DNA of 64,000 nucleotides from Agapetus fuscipes (GCA_951799405.1 OX637345.1:186001-250000), one strand, 5' to 3'; shown: positions 43,909 through 55,115, numbered from the stretch's first letter. A program made the numbers and translations. Notes: generated by a model not told the origin, from the letters alone.

Positions 43909-44811
43909 AGAATACCACATAAACGACATGCCTGCCTTTTAGGCGCAGATACCTTTCATTTTTATGCTGTCCAAGCGGCAACATACATGTGTGTATAATT
44001 ATGTCACATTCCCCGCCCAGCAAAATAAGAAACTGTATAATCTAAGTAGAATCTAGGGGTTTTATGGATATGAAGTTTCGGATTAGGATATAAAAATAAT
44101 ACTCTTTCTATTTCAGATACGGATACGGGCATGGAATAATTTCGGATATCCGCTAGTTTCAGCTACGGATATTAGATTTTTAAGAAATTGTGAATGTGCA
44201 AAACAAACAAATAAATTGACTATATTTCTAGTCTGACACAAATTGGTTTTGCAATCACTCATATGAGTAATTATATAAAAGTTTTTCACTGAAAAGTGTA
44301 CAATATAACATACGTAATTTCTATAACATTATTCAGTATTATCCGAGCTCTTACATCGGTTTGAGTTACGGATACGGATATCCATAACACGGCGGGAGAT
44401 AGGCGGGATTATACACGGGGGGGCGGACTGTAAAAAATATGCAGAATTGTTGAGGGGAAGCACAGGGTGGAGGAGTAGTTTGTACGAACAAGGAAAATGA
44501 CGTCATGAATTGTGGAAAAAATAAGGAAGTTTAACCCTCTCTTTGCTGACAAACACGTCTTTAAGAAATTCCCATCAAATCTACTACATTTATGAAAATA
44601 CTTTATGTGTGTTAAGTACATTTCAAGGATCACAAATATATCATTTTTATGTAGAAGAAATAAAAATTTCAGTAATCATTGAAAAAATTACCGGCTGGAC
44701 TAGATATGACGTCACAGGACCCGCCTGCAGTTACCTGCAGCTCGCCGGCACTCTCGGCCCACTGACGTCTTCTTCTTCTTCTTGTGCCACTTCTAACGAA
44801 GATCGGCGATC

Positions 44812-45586
44812 TATAATAATCTATAATCTAAGTTGCAAGGATATATTCATTTAAAGCTCTCAGATGTATGCCCACAAACCAACAAGTGTAGTTCGCGCTT
44901 ACAAATGCTGAATGTGTACTTACAAATAAAATCCAAACCTCAAATGAACATAAGCCCCACAACTTTTGCCGACCTTCCCTGAAACAGGGGTGACATTGGC
45001 AAAGTGAACCATTTTTTACAGTATGGGTGGTCAGCCTCATACCAACCTATAAGTCAAGGAATATGAATGAATAATAAATTACATTTAAATATAAAAAAGA
45101 ACAAAACCTTACAAAGAAATCTATACAAAAAAAGTCAAAAATTTCCTATGCAAAAAATGTAGCAAATGAATACACCAACATTAGAAATCAACATTGCAGA
45201 TAAGCCGCCACTTCTTCCTGTCCTTGCATACTTCTTTCATTTCATCCAGAGTCATAACTTTTTTCATACAAGTCCTCCTTTTATTATGACTCTGGATATC
45301 CCAGTCATTCGCTATTTCAGAGATTTGATCCTTCCATACTTTTCTCGGTCTTCCTCTACCACGACATCCATCTATTCTAGCAACATATACTTTCTTCGTC
45401 AATCTTTCATCACTCATTCTCTCCAAATGCCCGAACCATCTTAACATACTTCTTTTAATCTTCACTTTCACACTTTCCCTTACACCACATTCTTCTCTTA
45501 CAAAATCATTCCTCACCCTGTCACTTCGTTTTTTCCCAATCATACTTCTTAGATAGTCCATTTCTACTGTATCATCATAGCGTATC
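44812..45586 (-). mobile_element. LINE, 5' truncated, with TAGATT-tail module as its 3' end, 10-bp target duplication
   Basis: ATCGGCGATC is present at 44802-44811 and 45587-45596. Between them, on the minus strand, are the LINE ORF end, about 120 bp of 3' UTR, and the module ending in TAGATTATAGATTATTATAG. The shared target duplication shows that ORF, UTR and module moved as one unit. Confidence 0.85.
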
Positions 45587-45588
45587 AT
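45181..45588 (-). pseudogene. LINE RT protein C-terminal 135 codons
   Basis: An open frame without stops containing DTVEMDYLRSMIGKKRSDRV, MLRWFGHLERM, RGRGRPRKVWKDQISEIA and EVCKDRKKWRLIC. It is clearly related to, but not the same family as, the protein at 8223-9614. It lacks the RT domain, so no function is possible. Confidence 0.88.
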
Positions 45589-45596
45589 CGGCGATC

Positions 45597-45886
45597 ATCA
45601 TAGCTATTTTGATTGACTGACGTCACATGACGTCCACTGACGTCACATACGCCCGAATAAAGAATGTCCTGTTCTACCGGGAAACTAAAATGTGCGAACT
45701 TAAAAGAGCTATAATTTTAAAACTATGCCATGTATCTTATTGAAAAGGTAAAACGCTCAAAGATGCATTCTCAAACTTTCAAGTATCATTTTATGAAAGA
45801 AAATAATACTCTGTTGTGTTTTACAAAATAACTCGTATTTGACAGGGCATTGGTTACTTAATCGTCTGCCGTAGACACTTCCATAT
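45597..45886. other. intron sequence, nothing recognised
   Basis: GACGTCAC repeats a few times (about 45620-45650). No gene. Confidence 0.5.
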
Positions 45887-46278
45887 CGACGGTTAAAAGG
45901 AAGTAGGGCATAAGCGACGTTTGAATGCTATCCTACTTAAATTTTTCCGATCTTTCTAATGCACTAACTCCCATGGCTCTACGATGATTTTTGTTGTTGT
46001 TTATGCCCAAGTAAACAACTGCGTTTTCGAAGTATGGTTTTGGTGTAACCGCTAAGATTTTGGCCTTTTTTGTCCTGAAGGCGATTGTGACATAAAACAA
46101 TCGTAAAACCACATTAATAGGAATGACAATAAATGCCTTTATTTTTATTTTATTTTAGAGCTGTTTTGATTTTAACGATTAAGTAAGTTATGCAATTTTT
46201 TTGCAATCTCAAACTTTAAACTGCTCTCCTGAACAATTGAGTATTTGTCGCTTGTGCCCTACTGCCTTTTAACCGTCG
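45887..46278. mobile_element. MITE with ~40-bp inverted ends
   Basis: The left end CGACGGTTAAAAGG, AGTAGGGCATAAGCGAC matches the complement of the right end (GTCGCTTGTGCCCTACT ... CCGTCG). ATAT flanks both sides, either as target duplication or as part of the repeat. No coding capacity. Confidence 0.8.
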
Positions 46279-46899
46279 ATATACACTCGTAGCTGGACAG
46301 CACTACACATGGCTGGATATATGTTAGATATAGTTGGACAGCTAAAACTTCAATTGAACTGAACACTGGTAGTTCGCTCCCCCAGTTCTTGTTTACCGTG
46401 TACGCCAATCTTGTCAAATATGACTTTTTCATGCAGTTGTCTTATGAATCAAATTCTACACAATCTGAGCTAAGAAAAACCGTAAAACTCGATAATGTGA
46501 GAGTTGTTTGAAATATTTTTTAAGTAAATTTCTTGTTTTCATAAGACACATTGGTCCAGTACACATGCAAACATTGCTTATGTAAATTTTTCTCAATGGC
46601 GTATACGACAAACAAGAACTAAGGCAGCGAGTTGGCAACTTGGGGAAATTGCATGCCGGGGCGTGTGACTGTGAGGGTGCATTATTCATAAGAGAAAAAA
46701 GTTGCTCGCTGCAAGTGCAGTGGGAGGGAATAAGTTGAAGCAAGACTTCCTGGAACAGCGAGGAGGGAGGAACTGTCTTGCCGTGCTGCAGGGGGATGGA
46801 AGTGTGTGGATTACTGATAGACAATTGGTAAATACACAAGAGGTGTATGAGACACCATCGATATCTAAGTACTGCCTCCGTGTGAGAAACACTATATAA

Positions 46900-47085
46900 T
46901 CTATAGTGGAAGTTGCAAAAATATATTGGCAATTATGGTTAATGTTTTATTGATGCCCACAAGCAGACAAATGTAAGTTCGCAATTACACATGCTGCATA
47001 ATTATGTACATACAAAATAAAACAAACCTGGCATGAAAAAACTTTGTCACTACTGCCGTCTTTCCCTAAAACCGGGTTAAAGTTG
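46900..47085 (-). mobile_element. TAGATT-tail module, partial
   Basis: TATAATCTATAGTGGAAGTT (tail complement) and CCCACAAGCAGACAAATG. The head is missing. Confidence 0.7.
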
Positions 47086-47203
47086 GTTTTCAACAATGCT
47101 CATCATCATAGGAATTTGCACCTTCGATACTACTGTACGAACGAGCAGTATTGTGCTTCTGCTCAATATGTCTAATGTTCTTCAAGCAAAATGTTATCTT
47201 TCA

Positions 47204-47446
47204 TATTATCTAGATTTTCAGCAGTTACTTCGTGAAAGTTCATTTAATACAATAAAATAAAAATTGCTTTGTTTTAATTCACATGAGTTTATTTTTGGAC
47301 ACGACCAGTTTCGGGAGAAGCAGTACCTCCCATTTCAGTTTCTATTTACACCTGAAGATGGGAGGTACTGCTTCTCCCGAAACTGGTCGTGTCCAAAAAT
47401 AAACTCATGTGAATTGAATTAAAACAAAGCAATTTTTATTTTATTG
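47204..47446. mobile_element. palindromic retroposon with hammerhead ribozyme (E2), 12-bp target duplication
   Basis: TGTTATCTTTCA lies at 47192-47203 and 47447-47458. The head TATTATCTAGATTTTCAGC and CTTCGTGAAAG is followed by two arms (about 47248-47330 and 47355-47446) that are near-perfect inverted copies around a loop of about 24 bp. The element is inserted at the 3' end of a LINE fragment (47456-47833). Confidence 0.9.
47348..47392 (+). ncRNA. hammerhead ribozyme, complete core
   Basis: ACAC (47348-47351) is stem I 5' strand. CTGAAGA (47352-47358) is the CUGANGA core. GGGAG (47360-47364) pairs with CTCCC (47374-47378) as stem II. GAAA (47379-47382) follows. A minimal stem III is formed by AC/GT around TG (47382-47387). 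C47388 is the cleavage-site base, and GTGT (47389-47392) pairs with ACAC. The short stem III is like that of ribozymes described from Penelope-like elements, which act best as tandem or dimeric copies. Confidence 0.85.
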
Positions 47447-47455
47447 TGTTATCTT

Positions 47456-47833
47456 TCAACCTGGAGCTCGTCCTCCCTCAATTCTTCCCTGTATGATGAG
47501 AAGCAGGAGGGAATACAAAACATTTCTCATTATGTGATGGAAATAACGCAATTTATGCCTTTTGATGGACATCAGGAGTTTGGCTCTGGTATTTATATGG
47601 CAAAGTACCTCAGTATTTGTGACTTGATCCATCCAAGAGATTGTTAGCATCCGACAGCAGCCCCACATTTCAAAGGCAGTGCTTCTATTCTCGAGGCGCT
47701 GTGTAAGTGTCCACCCTTCCATGCCATAGAGTACAATCGGAAACATATAACATCTTACCATACGCAGACCATATATTTCCATACATCTATAGCAAATTGA
47801 ATTAGATCTTAGAGCCTTGACGAAATGAAGCAA
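47456..47833 (-). pseudogene. RTE-like LINE ORF fragment, 125 codons
   Basis: Open frame with VRCYMFPIVLYGMEGWTL, MLTISWMDQVTN and YFHHIMRNVLYSLLLLIIQG, the conserved C-terminal region of RTE-like elements. The RT domain is absent and its 3' side is cut by the ribozyme palindrome. Confidence 0.82.
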
Positions 47834-48790
47834 AATGAGACGAAATAGGCTGAAATGAGCGTAGTAAGTGTTTGTGTGTGGACAAGTGCGTAATCAGAGC
47901 TCTCGCCCCTGCAGAGTCAGACTGTGAACAGCTGACATAGACCGCATGGCGAGGCAGATCTGTATACAACTCGCAACTCAACCAGGGCGTTCACCAAAAC
48001 TGTATGGAGGCTAAAACTGCGGTTGCTAGTTGGCTATATTTTCCGCAAAACGCTGTGATTGAGTTATATGTTTAGCATCATACTTGGAGAGCAGATACAA
48101 GATATGATTGGAATGGGGAGAGTGGAGATAATCTGGATGAAAAACAAGTAAATACTCCAGTTATGTATGTAGTATAGGTACTCAATTAACAACTACAAAA
48201 CAGATGTCAGATGCCATCTACAAATCTATGGAAGTCAAAAGTGTATAAAATACGAAAGTTAAAAGGATATGGTGGTCTCAGTCATTCCTCTGTATATTCT
48301 GAAATGTTGTGATGCAAGGACAACAGTGGGAGTCATGTATCCAAGACAAAGATATGGAAAAGGAGATTGATTTTAACCACGGAACTAAAGTCGAGTTGCA
48401 GTTGCAAAGTAAAAAGGCTACAAATCGTTCTCCCAGTGCTTCTTTGGCTAATTAACCATTTGATTTAAACATGACCTTTCAATGAAATTGTCTTAAGAAT
48501 CACATGCTACACAATCTGAGCTAAGAAAAAAACGTAAAACACGATAATATGCTAATTAACAACATGATAATTTTAAATATTCTTCAAATAATATCCAGTT
48601 TTATAAGACACATTTGTCCAGTACACGCACAAAAACATTATTGCTCGTGTGAAATTACTTCTGATGCCCAATAAGACAAACAAGCACTAGAGGACGAAAT
48701 GCTTTGATACAATGTCTAGAAACTTCTCCACTGTTAAGAGGTACATTCTCTTATTTCATCCCATGGCTCAATATGCTCACGATCTCCTGA
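47834..48790. other. intron sequence, nothing recognised
   Basis: No supported feature. The phrase CTACACAATCTGAGCTAAGA (about 48510) also occurs near 46455, with similar flanks (AAACCGTAAAACTCGATAAT), so the two stretches are diverged copies of some repeat. Confidence 0.5.
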
Positions 48791-48839
48791 GGTTACTTCT
48801 ATTGGGGGAGACCTCTAGTATGTTAGGGGCCGCCTGATT

Positions 48840-48970
48840 TATGGCCCGGGGGTCTCTCAAGCGACGGGGGCGCCCGCTCGGAAAATTGAAAAGCCAGGGG
48901 TCTGTAGCCAGGGGTCAGGGGGTCCTATAGGGGTCTGGGGCCAGGGGTCAGGGGGTCCTGCAGGGGAATA
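48840..48970 (+). repeat. G-rich near-tandem repeat
   Basis: CCAGGGGTCAGGGGGTCCT occurs twice (about 48909 and 48940) among further GGGG blocks. Several G-runs close together could form G-quadruplexes in the plus strand (non-template for the minus-strand gene). Confidence 0.75.
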
Positions 48971-49471
48971 ACGAGCCCTGCACCAGCAATGCACTGTGAC
49001 AAAGTGACGTCAGATTATGGTGCAAGCGTACAATGTAATCACAAGGGTGGGCTGTCTCAATGTTTCTAAATGTAACAGGGAAATTTTAGTAGCGTTTGTC
49101 GGTTTATCTTTTTGATTAAACACACAAGATAATACATGATTACAAAAAAGCATTCAACATTAATAATAGTAATCAGACAATTTATATGGCGCTGTTTAGT
49201 GGCAGTAGCTACCAAAAGGGTCTTAAACATTGCCTCTGTAACTATTGGCACAATTAAATAGTTAAATTAGTAGTAAAGAAACAAGCATAAATAAAATAAT
49301 ACAAAATTGGAACACAGAGAATGAAAGAAAATAAACTTCAAAGGAAAAATAAAGCTATCTTCACATGCAAAGAAAAATAATTAAAAAATAAACAATTCCA
49401 TTTGCACTCCGTTGAAACGTCGACACCTTTAACGTCTCATTCAAGAAAGCTTCCTGGGAATAAGAAACACA

Positions 49472-49591
49472 TCTACAATCTAAGTTGCAAATCAACACTT
49501 GCATTCCCACAAACAGACACATGTAAGTTCACACCTCCAGACCTCAAATGAACATAAGTCCTGCAACTTTTTCCCACCTTCCCTGAAGAGC
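49472..49591 (-). mobile_element. TAGATT-tail module, internally deleted
   Basis: AATCTAAGTTGCAAATCAAC at the tail side, GAACATAAGTCCTGCAAC at the head side. Head missing. Confidence 0.75.
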
Positions 49592-49727
49592 ATTTTATAC
49601 TCTTAGCCCTTCGTTTTTGTTTCTTAAAAATTACGGTCTTAGTAAAAGAGTGACAGTATTTTAAAATCAGGCGTGTGTATGTACCTATACAGAGATACAG
49701 ATAGCAGCAGGAGGTGCAACTATCAGC

Positions 49728-49840
49728 TCCATGGTGCAGGCAGAGGATGGCTGAACACAGCAGCCGATAGACAGAAATGGAGAGGATTGGAGGAGGCCCA
49801 CGTCCAAGAGTGAACTGAGAAAGGCTGAGGAAGATGAAGA
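49728..49840 (+). mobile_element. LINE C-terminal fragment (GWLNTAADRQ family)
   Basis: Encodes AGRGWLNTAADRQKWRGLEE followed by stops and GAAGATGAAGAAG. Related to 39375-39530, 61690-61815 (decayed) and 63305-63385 (minus). Confidence 0.65.
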
Positions 49841-50159
49841 AGAACATCCTCCACGAGCAGAACGCAAGGTATATGAAGGAAATAGGACGAATGAATAGAT
49901 AGGGTACGAGCACGAAATGAGATACGTAGGTAAACAGAGACATTAATATCAGCGTGAGGTGCAACATCCTTCCCGTAAAAAAACGAGAAAAAAAGCACTC
50001 CAGGATGTGGCACTCAGCTCTCCGCACTCCTCAAGTGCCACATAACAACGCAACAAGCACCCTTAACGAGGCGGGCAACAGCTCTCCTGCTTTTTAATAC
50101 GGATTAAAATACGAATGATTTCAAAATATGCATGCTGGAAAAACTAAAAGTTGTATCTG

Positions 50160-50396
50160 TAACCCTGTCGACATTCCACTAGGGGTGGCCAGAGCCTCTG
50201 CAGAGCTGCCTCCATTTTTTCCTATCCTTACATACCTTTTTTAATTCAATCATATCCATCCCCGTTTTCATGCATTTTCTTCTTTTGCGCTCACTTGTAT
50301 ATCCGCCTTTTGTAGCAACAAAGGTGGTAATGGCAAGAGTGAAGCATTTTTTTACGACGTGGGAGGTCAGCCTCATACCAATTTCAACTCAAGGAA
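50160..50396 (-). mobile_element. LINE 3' end joined to a TAGATT-tail module head
   Basis: The ORF end (50179-50376, minus) encodes KVCKDRKKWRQLCRGSGHP. At its 5' side is a truncated head of the TAGATT-tail module (50330-50396). The order is the reverse of 44812-45586, so this is a chance junction. Confidence 0.7.
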
Positions 50397-51280
50397 CGAA
50401 CTGTGAATATATTATGGGAATATTTTAACTGATTTTCCTAATATACTGGAACAGTGGTGGATGTAAGGAAACATATTTACTTGTCGAATATGAGATTGCA
50501 ATTATGTAGGTCCACACATTAGTTGACAAATACAAAGATGTAACATTTAACGGCCGGGTTGCTGTATGAAAGGCCAAATAATATTTTGTTATTCCTTATT
50601 AAAGATCTTGATAAAGACAAAATTGAAATGAATGACTATCTTAAATGTAAAAATCTTAAACCAATACTTCCCCATTAACATTTTTCTCGAGAGAGATATT
50701 TTTTCTGCAGGTACAACACTCTCCCCCCTCCCTGCTATAAGTGCATTCACAGTCGCGTTATTCACAGTCGGCCCTCGAGACTAGGGATAGAGTTTCACTA
50801 ATGGCGCGCGACCATCTCCTGTTTACGCCGCGCCGATAAGGAGAGAGACCCGCCACTTGACTTCACAGTTCATCTGAAGGAAATGTTTTTGTTGATATTG
50901 TAAATACATCAGTTCTGTAACATTCACTCTGCGCGTCTATTCATAGCCTCGAGCTGTAATCCGGTCGATGGCTTAATGGTTATGGCGTCTGCTTGGCAAG
51001 TAAATTCCCAACAGAGTTAAAACACACACTCCGGTTTGCCCATGAATTCGGACCGTAAGGGCAAACCGTGTTAACGCTAACATGTATCTCCATACACTAG
51101 CAGACTTCCGACCTGGCACCGGAACGGATCGTGTGAAAAGGCACAAACACTAAGTATGACATAAAGATTACTAATAAAGTAATAATATGTAGTCATAAGT
51201 GAAGTGTGAAGTTAGCTGCACATAGACGGTTAAGTATGCTCTGTAGACAAATTTTGTGATGACACATGATAATAACTGTC
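50397..51280. other. intron sequence with a SINE head
   Basis: At 50960-51000 (plus) is CCGGTCGATGGCTTAATGGT, a tRNA-like SINE head without body. The rest is unassigned. Confidence 0.5.
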
Positions 51281-51350
51281 GGATGACCTTCGGGGAGAAC
51301 GCGGCAAGAGGTTACACTACATGTGTAGCTTAGTTTCGTTGCGTTTAGTA
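51281..51350 (+). mobile_element. tRNA-derived SINE, 3' end only
   Basis: CTTCGGGGAGAACGCGGCAA, then CTACATGTGTAGCTTAGTTT and GCGTTT. Confidence 0.8.
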
Positions 51351-51688
51351 CCTTGTGTTCAGAGCCTGTTGGATGCCTATACAAATTCACCATAATATAT
51401 TGTTGTACACAAACAGTGGATGCATTTTCATCCATTTTTAGTATCAGTCCCCACAAATAAGCAGGGATGATACGCCTAGGAGCTTGGAAGTTTTGATCTT
51501 TAAAAACAGTGTAAGGTTTCCACCAAGAACGGTTGATGGCAACTGTGGAATTACGTTGTGTTGAGGAGATGGGAAGGTGGTCGGCAGAAACAACGGCGGG
51601 ATTATTTCGTCTCTTCACATTTATTACGTGTTATTCGATATACAGTGTATGATCGACTGTACCCAATATGATGATAGTTCGCGCTTAC

Positions 51689-51806
51689 CTCTATGAGTGT
51701 GATGAAGATGATGAACAATGGCGGCGGACAGCACGTGTAGTTGTCGGCGTAGTACTTCCGGTCCCGCTCCTCCGGCAGCACCTCCATCGCTATGATGTGC
51801 ACCATC
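51689..51806 (-). CDS. rhomboid protease exon, start of first membrane segment
   Basis: 118 bp, residues 38-77. The acceptor is TTGCAG|GATGG and the donor GAG|GTAAGC (phase 0). It contains EERDRKYYADNYTCCPPP, a segment characteristic of insect Rhomboid/Stet-like proteases, followed by the hydrophobic PLFIIFITLIE that opens transmembrane helix 1. The frame agrees with both neighbours. Confidence 0.88.
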
Positions 51807-52160
51807 CTGCAAGCAACAAGTAGCATCAAGGAATAATCCGACAAATGTGTCTCACTAATAAATAAGTCTGTTGTTATTGGTCGCCGTTCGGCGGCTAGCA
51901 GTGCTGGTGTGGACACGATTGGCGCAAGATAGCCACGCCCACTGATGTCTTATTGGTCATGGAGTGAAAGTTAGCGAACAAGAATGTTTTATTTATACCT
52001 AATATGTTTGAATATGAATTACAATTATTATTGCATTTACAAATTTATATTTTTCACGAATGCATCTTCTAGGTAATGAACTAGGTGAATCACACCTCAA
52101 TAGCTCTCTGCAAGCTCCATAATAGTCAACTTAGTTATTTTTGTGTTTGACACAGATTAT

Positions 52161-52423
52161 ACGGTCGATATAACGCTTACATTTAAGTAATGCCAGAGTT
52201 AGAGTTCGATTCAAGACGAGTTCGAGTCAGAAGTGCTTCTCCGTTTCCGTGTGTATTTCAAACTCAGCCCTGATAATGAAAACCAGCCTCCTCGGGATCA
52301 GTAAAACTCCCACTTCTATTGAAGTGGTTGTTAAAATATGTAGGTTTAAATCGCAACGTGCGACTCCTTGAGGTACAACGCGGTATGAAATACACTATAT
52401 GAGCAGCTTAGTTGCGTTTTTTT
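52161..52423 (+). mobile_element. tRNA-derived SINE, diverged
   Basis: ACGGTCGATATAACGCTTAC head, TTCAAACTCAGCC body, and CAGCTTAGTTGCG plus seven T at the end. Confidence 0.8.
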
Positions 52424-53440
52424 GCGCTATGAAACAAATTTATTTCGGAATATTTATAGATTTGAGAGATATGAGAAGACTCAATATTTAGATTAACCAA
52501 AAAGCGTCTGATTGAAGATCTGCAATTGTCTTTGTGGAGATTTATGTTTGAAAAGTCAGCTGATCTGAATGTCTGCAGTCATTAAGGAGCTTGTGAGAAT
52601 AGTGGGTCACGTCCCCTGAGATCTTCGGGAGAGGAGTCTATTTCTGGATCCGCGATGTGGAGGGACGAAGGCAAAACAAGGAGTGAAGTCTAGACGGCGG
52701 ACAAGGAAGGATGGACGAGGATGAAGAAGGAAGGAGAAGGATGGAATGAGGCTGGATATGTGACACGAGAGCTGTTCTGGAATCCATGCGCCATACAAAG
52801 GAGAAGCAGAAAAATGCGAGCTATTCCTGTAGGATCACATCGAGAATTCCGTCAAGATATAAAAATAAGCAAACAAAAGCGATCGAAGTTTAATCTTTCC
52901 GAGAAACTAAAGATCGCCGAATACAGGAATGTCATTTCTTTGAATTTAAAAAAAGCCAACATTTTTTACACAAGTTTTCTTCAAGGCTTGAGAGTACAAA
53001 GAAATTCAGAGAGTTGAATTTGTCTACTTTTTAGTAAATATGTATTCTTCATCAATGAATCCCACACAGAAAATCCACGGCACATCCACCTCCTAAAAAA
53101 ACGATGGGTTGTGAATCATTCAGGGATTAAATATTTTGTGACAAATGGAGAGTTTTTAAAAGAATTAATAATTTTGTGATATCTTATATTTTTTTTTCTT
53201 TGAGCAATAAAATAACTAAAAATTTACAGAAAAACTCGATAAGTTGAAAGAAAAATGTAGAAAAAAGCTTTGAAAACAGAATAATAATTTTGCAAAGGAA
53301 ATATTGGGAAAAACAGGAGTAGGAAAGAGTTCATCTCCATCACAGGAGGCGCTAGACATGGAGGGAAGGATGGAGGGGATCTGTACCAAAAGTATGAGAC
53401 AGTGCGTATACCTCACCTCGATTTGGTAAAGTAAAAATTG
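52424..53440. other. intron sequence, nothing recognised
   Basis: Open frames up to 98 codons (52721-53017) show no domain or codon signal. I do not call a gene. Confidence 0.45.
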
Positions 53441-53444
53441 TATG

Positions 53445-53555
53445 AAATTTACTACGGCACTCCTAGAGTGTGATATAGTTTTCATATTTTTTTAGATTTA
53501 CGCAATCGAGGTGAGCTTACGCATGTCTTGTACTCGGGGCAGGAGGGATTTACGA
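53445..53555 (+). mobile_element. MITE family M2 copy
   Basis: CGGCACTCCTAGAGTGTGAT, TTTAGATTTACGCAATCGAG and CTTGTACTCGGGG. Confidence 0.6.
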
Positions 53556-53811
53556 CCTTGGGGCGGGAAAACAAGAGCCGCCCTCCGATGTGGGAGGAAT
53601 GGATCTGTAATTCGCGTTTTACGGCCGCCAAGTTGGCAGCAAGTGTCGCAGCCGACGGAAAGTTAGGTCGTAACGGAATCTACTGGCGAGTCTATGGCAG
53701 GAGGATGGTAGAGAGACTGCTATAAGAGACAGAGATAGGGAAATGAGAGAAGGTAACTGTATTCAGCTACCATTCCGTTAGGGATGGCCAGTACTTCCAG
53801 ATAATCTAATC

Positions 53812-54060
53812 TAATCTAATCTAAGCTGCAAAGATATATATCATTTAAGATTTATACTAAATGCATTCCCACAAGCAGATATGTATAATTTCGCGCTAAC
53901 ACATGCCGCATGTGGACCTACAATATAAAAACCCAATCTCAAATGAACATAAGCCTTGCAACTCTTGCCGTCCTTCCCTGAAACAGGGGTTACATTGGCA
54001 AAGTGAACCAATTTTTATATTATGGGTGGTCAGCCGCATAACAACCTATAAGTCAAGGAA
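53812..54060 (-). mobile_element. TAGATT-tail module, half of a head-to-head pair
   Basis: Near-consensus copy with tail complement of four AATCT repeats. Its head faces the next copy at 54140-54398 across about 78 bp. Confidence 0.92.
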
Positions 54061-54139
54061 CATACATGACAAATTACATTTTTTTTTAAATCAAAGAATC
54101 AAAGATATGTGCCTTAATTTTGCTTTTTCATCCTCGTTG

Positions 54140-54398
54140 TTCCTTGACTTATAGGTTGATATGCGGCTGACCACCCATGCTGTAAAAACGGTTCACTTTG
54201 CCAATGTCACCCCTGTTACAGAGAAGGACGGCAAGAGTTGCAGGGCTTATGTTCATTTGAGATTGGATTTTTATATTGTAGATCCACATGCGGCATGTGT
54301 TAGCGCGAAATTATACATGTCTGCTTGTGGGAATGCATTTAATATAAATCTTAAATGATACATAATCTTTTCAGCTTAGATTAGATAAGATAAGATAA
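54140..54398 (+). mobile_element. TAGATT-tail module, other half of the head-to-head pair
   Basis: TTCCTTGACTTATAGGTTGA head, GCCAATGTCACCCCTG middle, tail AGATTAGATAAGATAAGATA. Confidence 0.92.
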
Positions 54399-54474
54399 GT
54401 AACAGATTTTACTGACTAGTCTATAGTAGAAGAATGGACAGAGAATGGCATTAGAGACAAAGATAGGGAAATGA

Positions 54475-54610
54475 GAGAAGGTAGCTGTACCTAGCTATTC
54501 GCAGGCCAGTACCTCTACAGATGCGACTTCACTTTGTCTTTCATCTCTTCGACGTTCATCACTTTCTTCATGCGGGAATCTTTCTTTCTCATATTTTTCT
54601 CACTGACCAG
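54475..54610 (-). mobile_element. LINE 3' end fragment
   Basis: AGGCCAGTACCTCTACAGAT and CATCACTTTCTTCATGCGGG are the complement of the LINE ORF end. Followed by stops. Confidence 0.65.
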
Positions 54611-54667
54611 ATTTCAGACATCTTGTCGCGCTAGTTACACAAGGATGGATCTTTAGTGACCGGTCAC

Positions 54668-54901
54668 CGAGCTACACATATAGTGCAACTGCTTACCGAA
54701 CTGAACCTGCTATTTTCCTATTTATTTTCCCAGGTAAGAGCAGCCTTACGCCAAGAATTTTACTTAAAGAACGAGTTAACGTGCTCGCGAACCTTGCTGA
54801 TCCTGTGATTTTGCAAATCGAAAAAAGAAACCCTGGGTAGGAATTGAACCCTATGCATCTGGCTTTTATAGCAAGCATCTATCAACTGAGCTAGCGACTG
54901 G
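54668..54901 (-). mobile_element. tRNA-derived SINE, diverged
   Basis: Minus strand TCGCTAGCTCAGTTGATAGA head, GGTTCAATTCCTA B box, and CACTATATGTGTAGCTCG end. Confidence 0.8.
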
Positions 54902-54989
54902 ACACAGTGTTCAAAAATAAATCTTCAAACATTACTTATTACTTGGTGAAATGTGTGAAGTTTTGGTGTATATAAAAAGTGAAAGTAAA

Positions 54990-55115
54990 AAAATAAATGG
55001 ATGAAAAAAGTGATGGATACGAATGAACTCAGAGAAGGGTATCAGGATAAGAATAAGTAGAGAAGACTTTGCTGAGGTTCTGGTCCCCCCTAGTGGAACG
55101 GCGGCAGCGTTATAG
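54990..55115 (+). mobile_element. LINE 3' end, decayed
   Basis: AGTGATGGATACGAATGAAC, AGGATAAGAATAAG and the end CCCCTAGTGGAACGGCGGCA. Confidence 0.7.
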
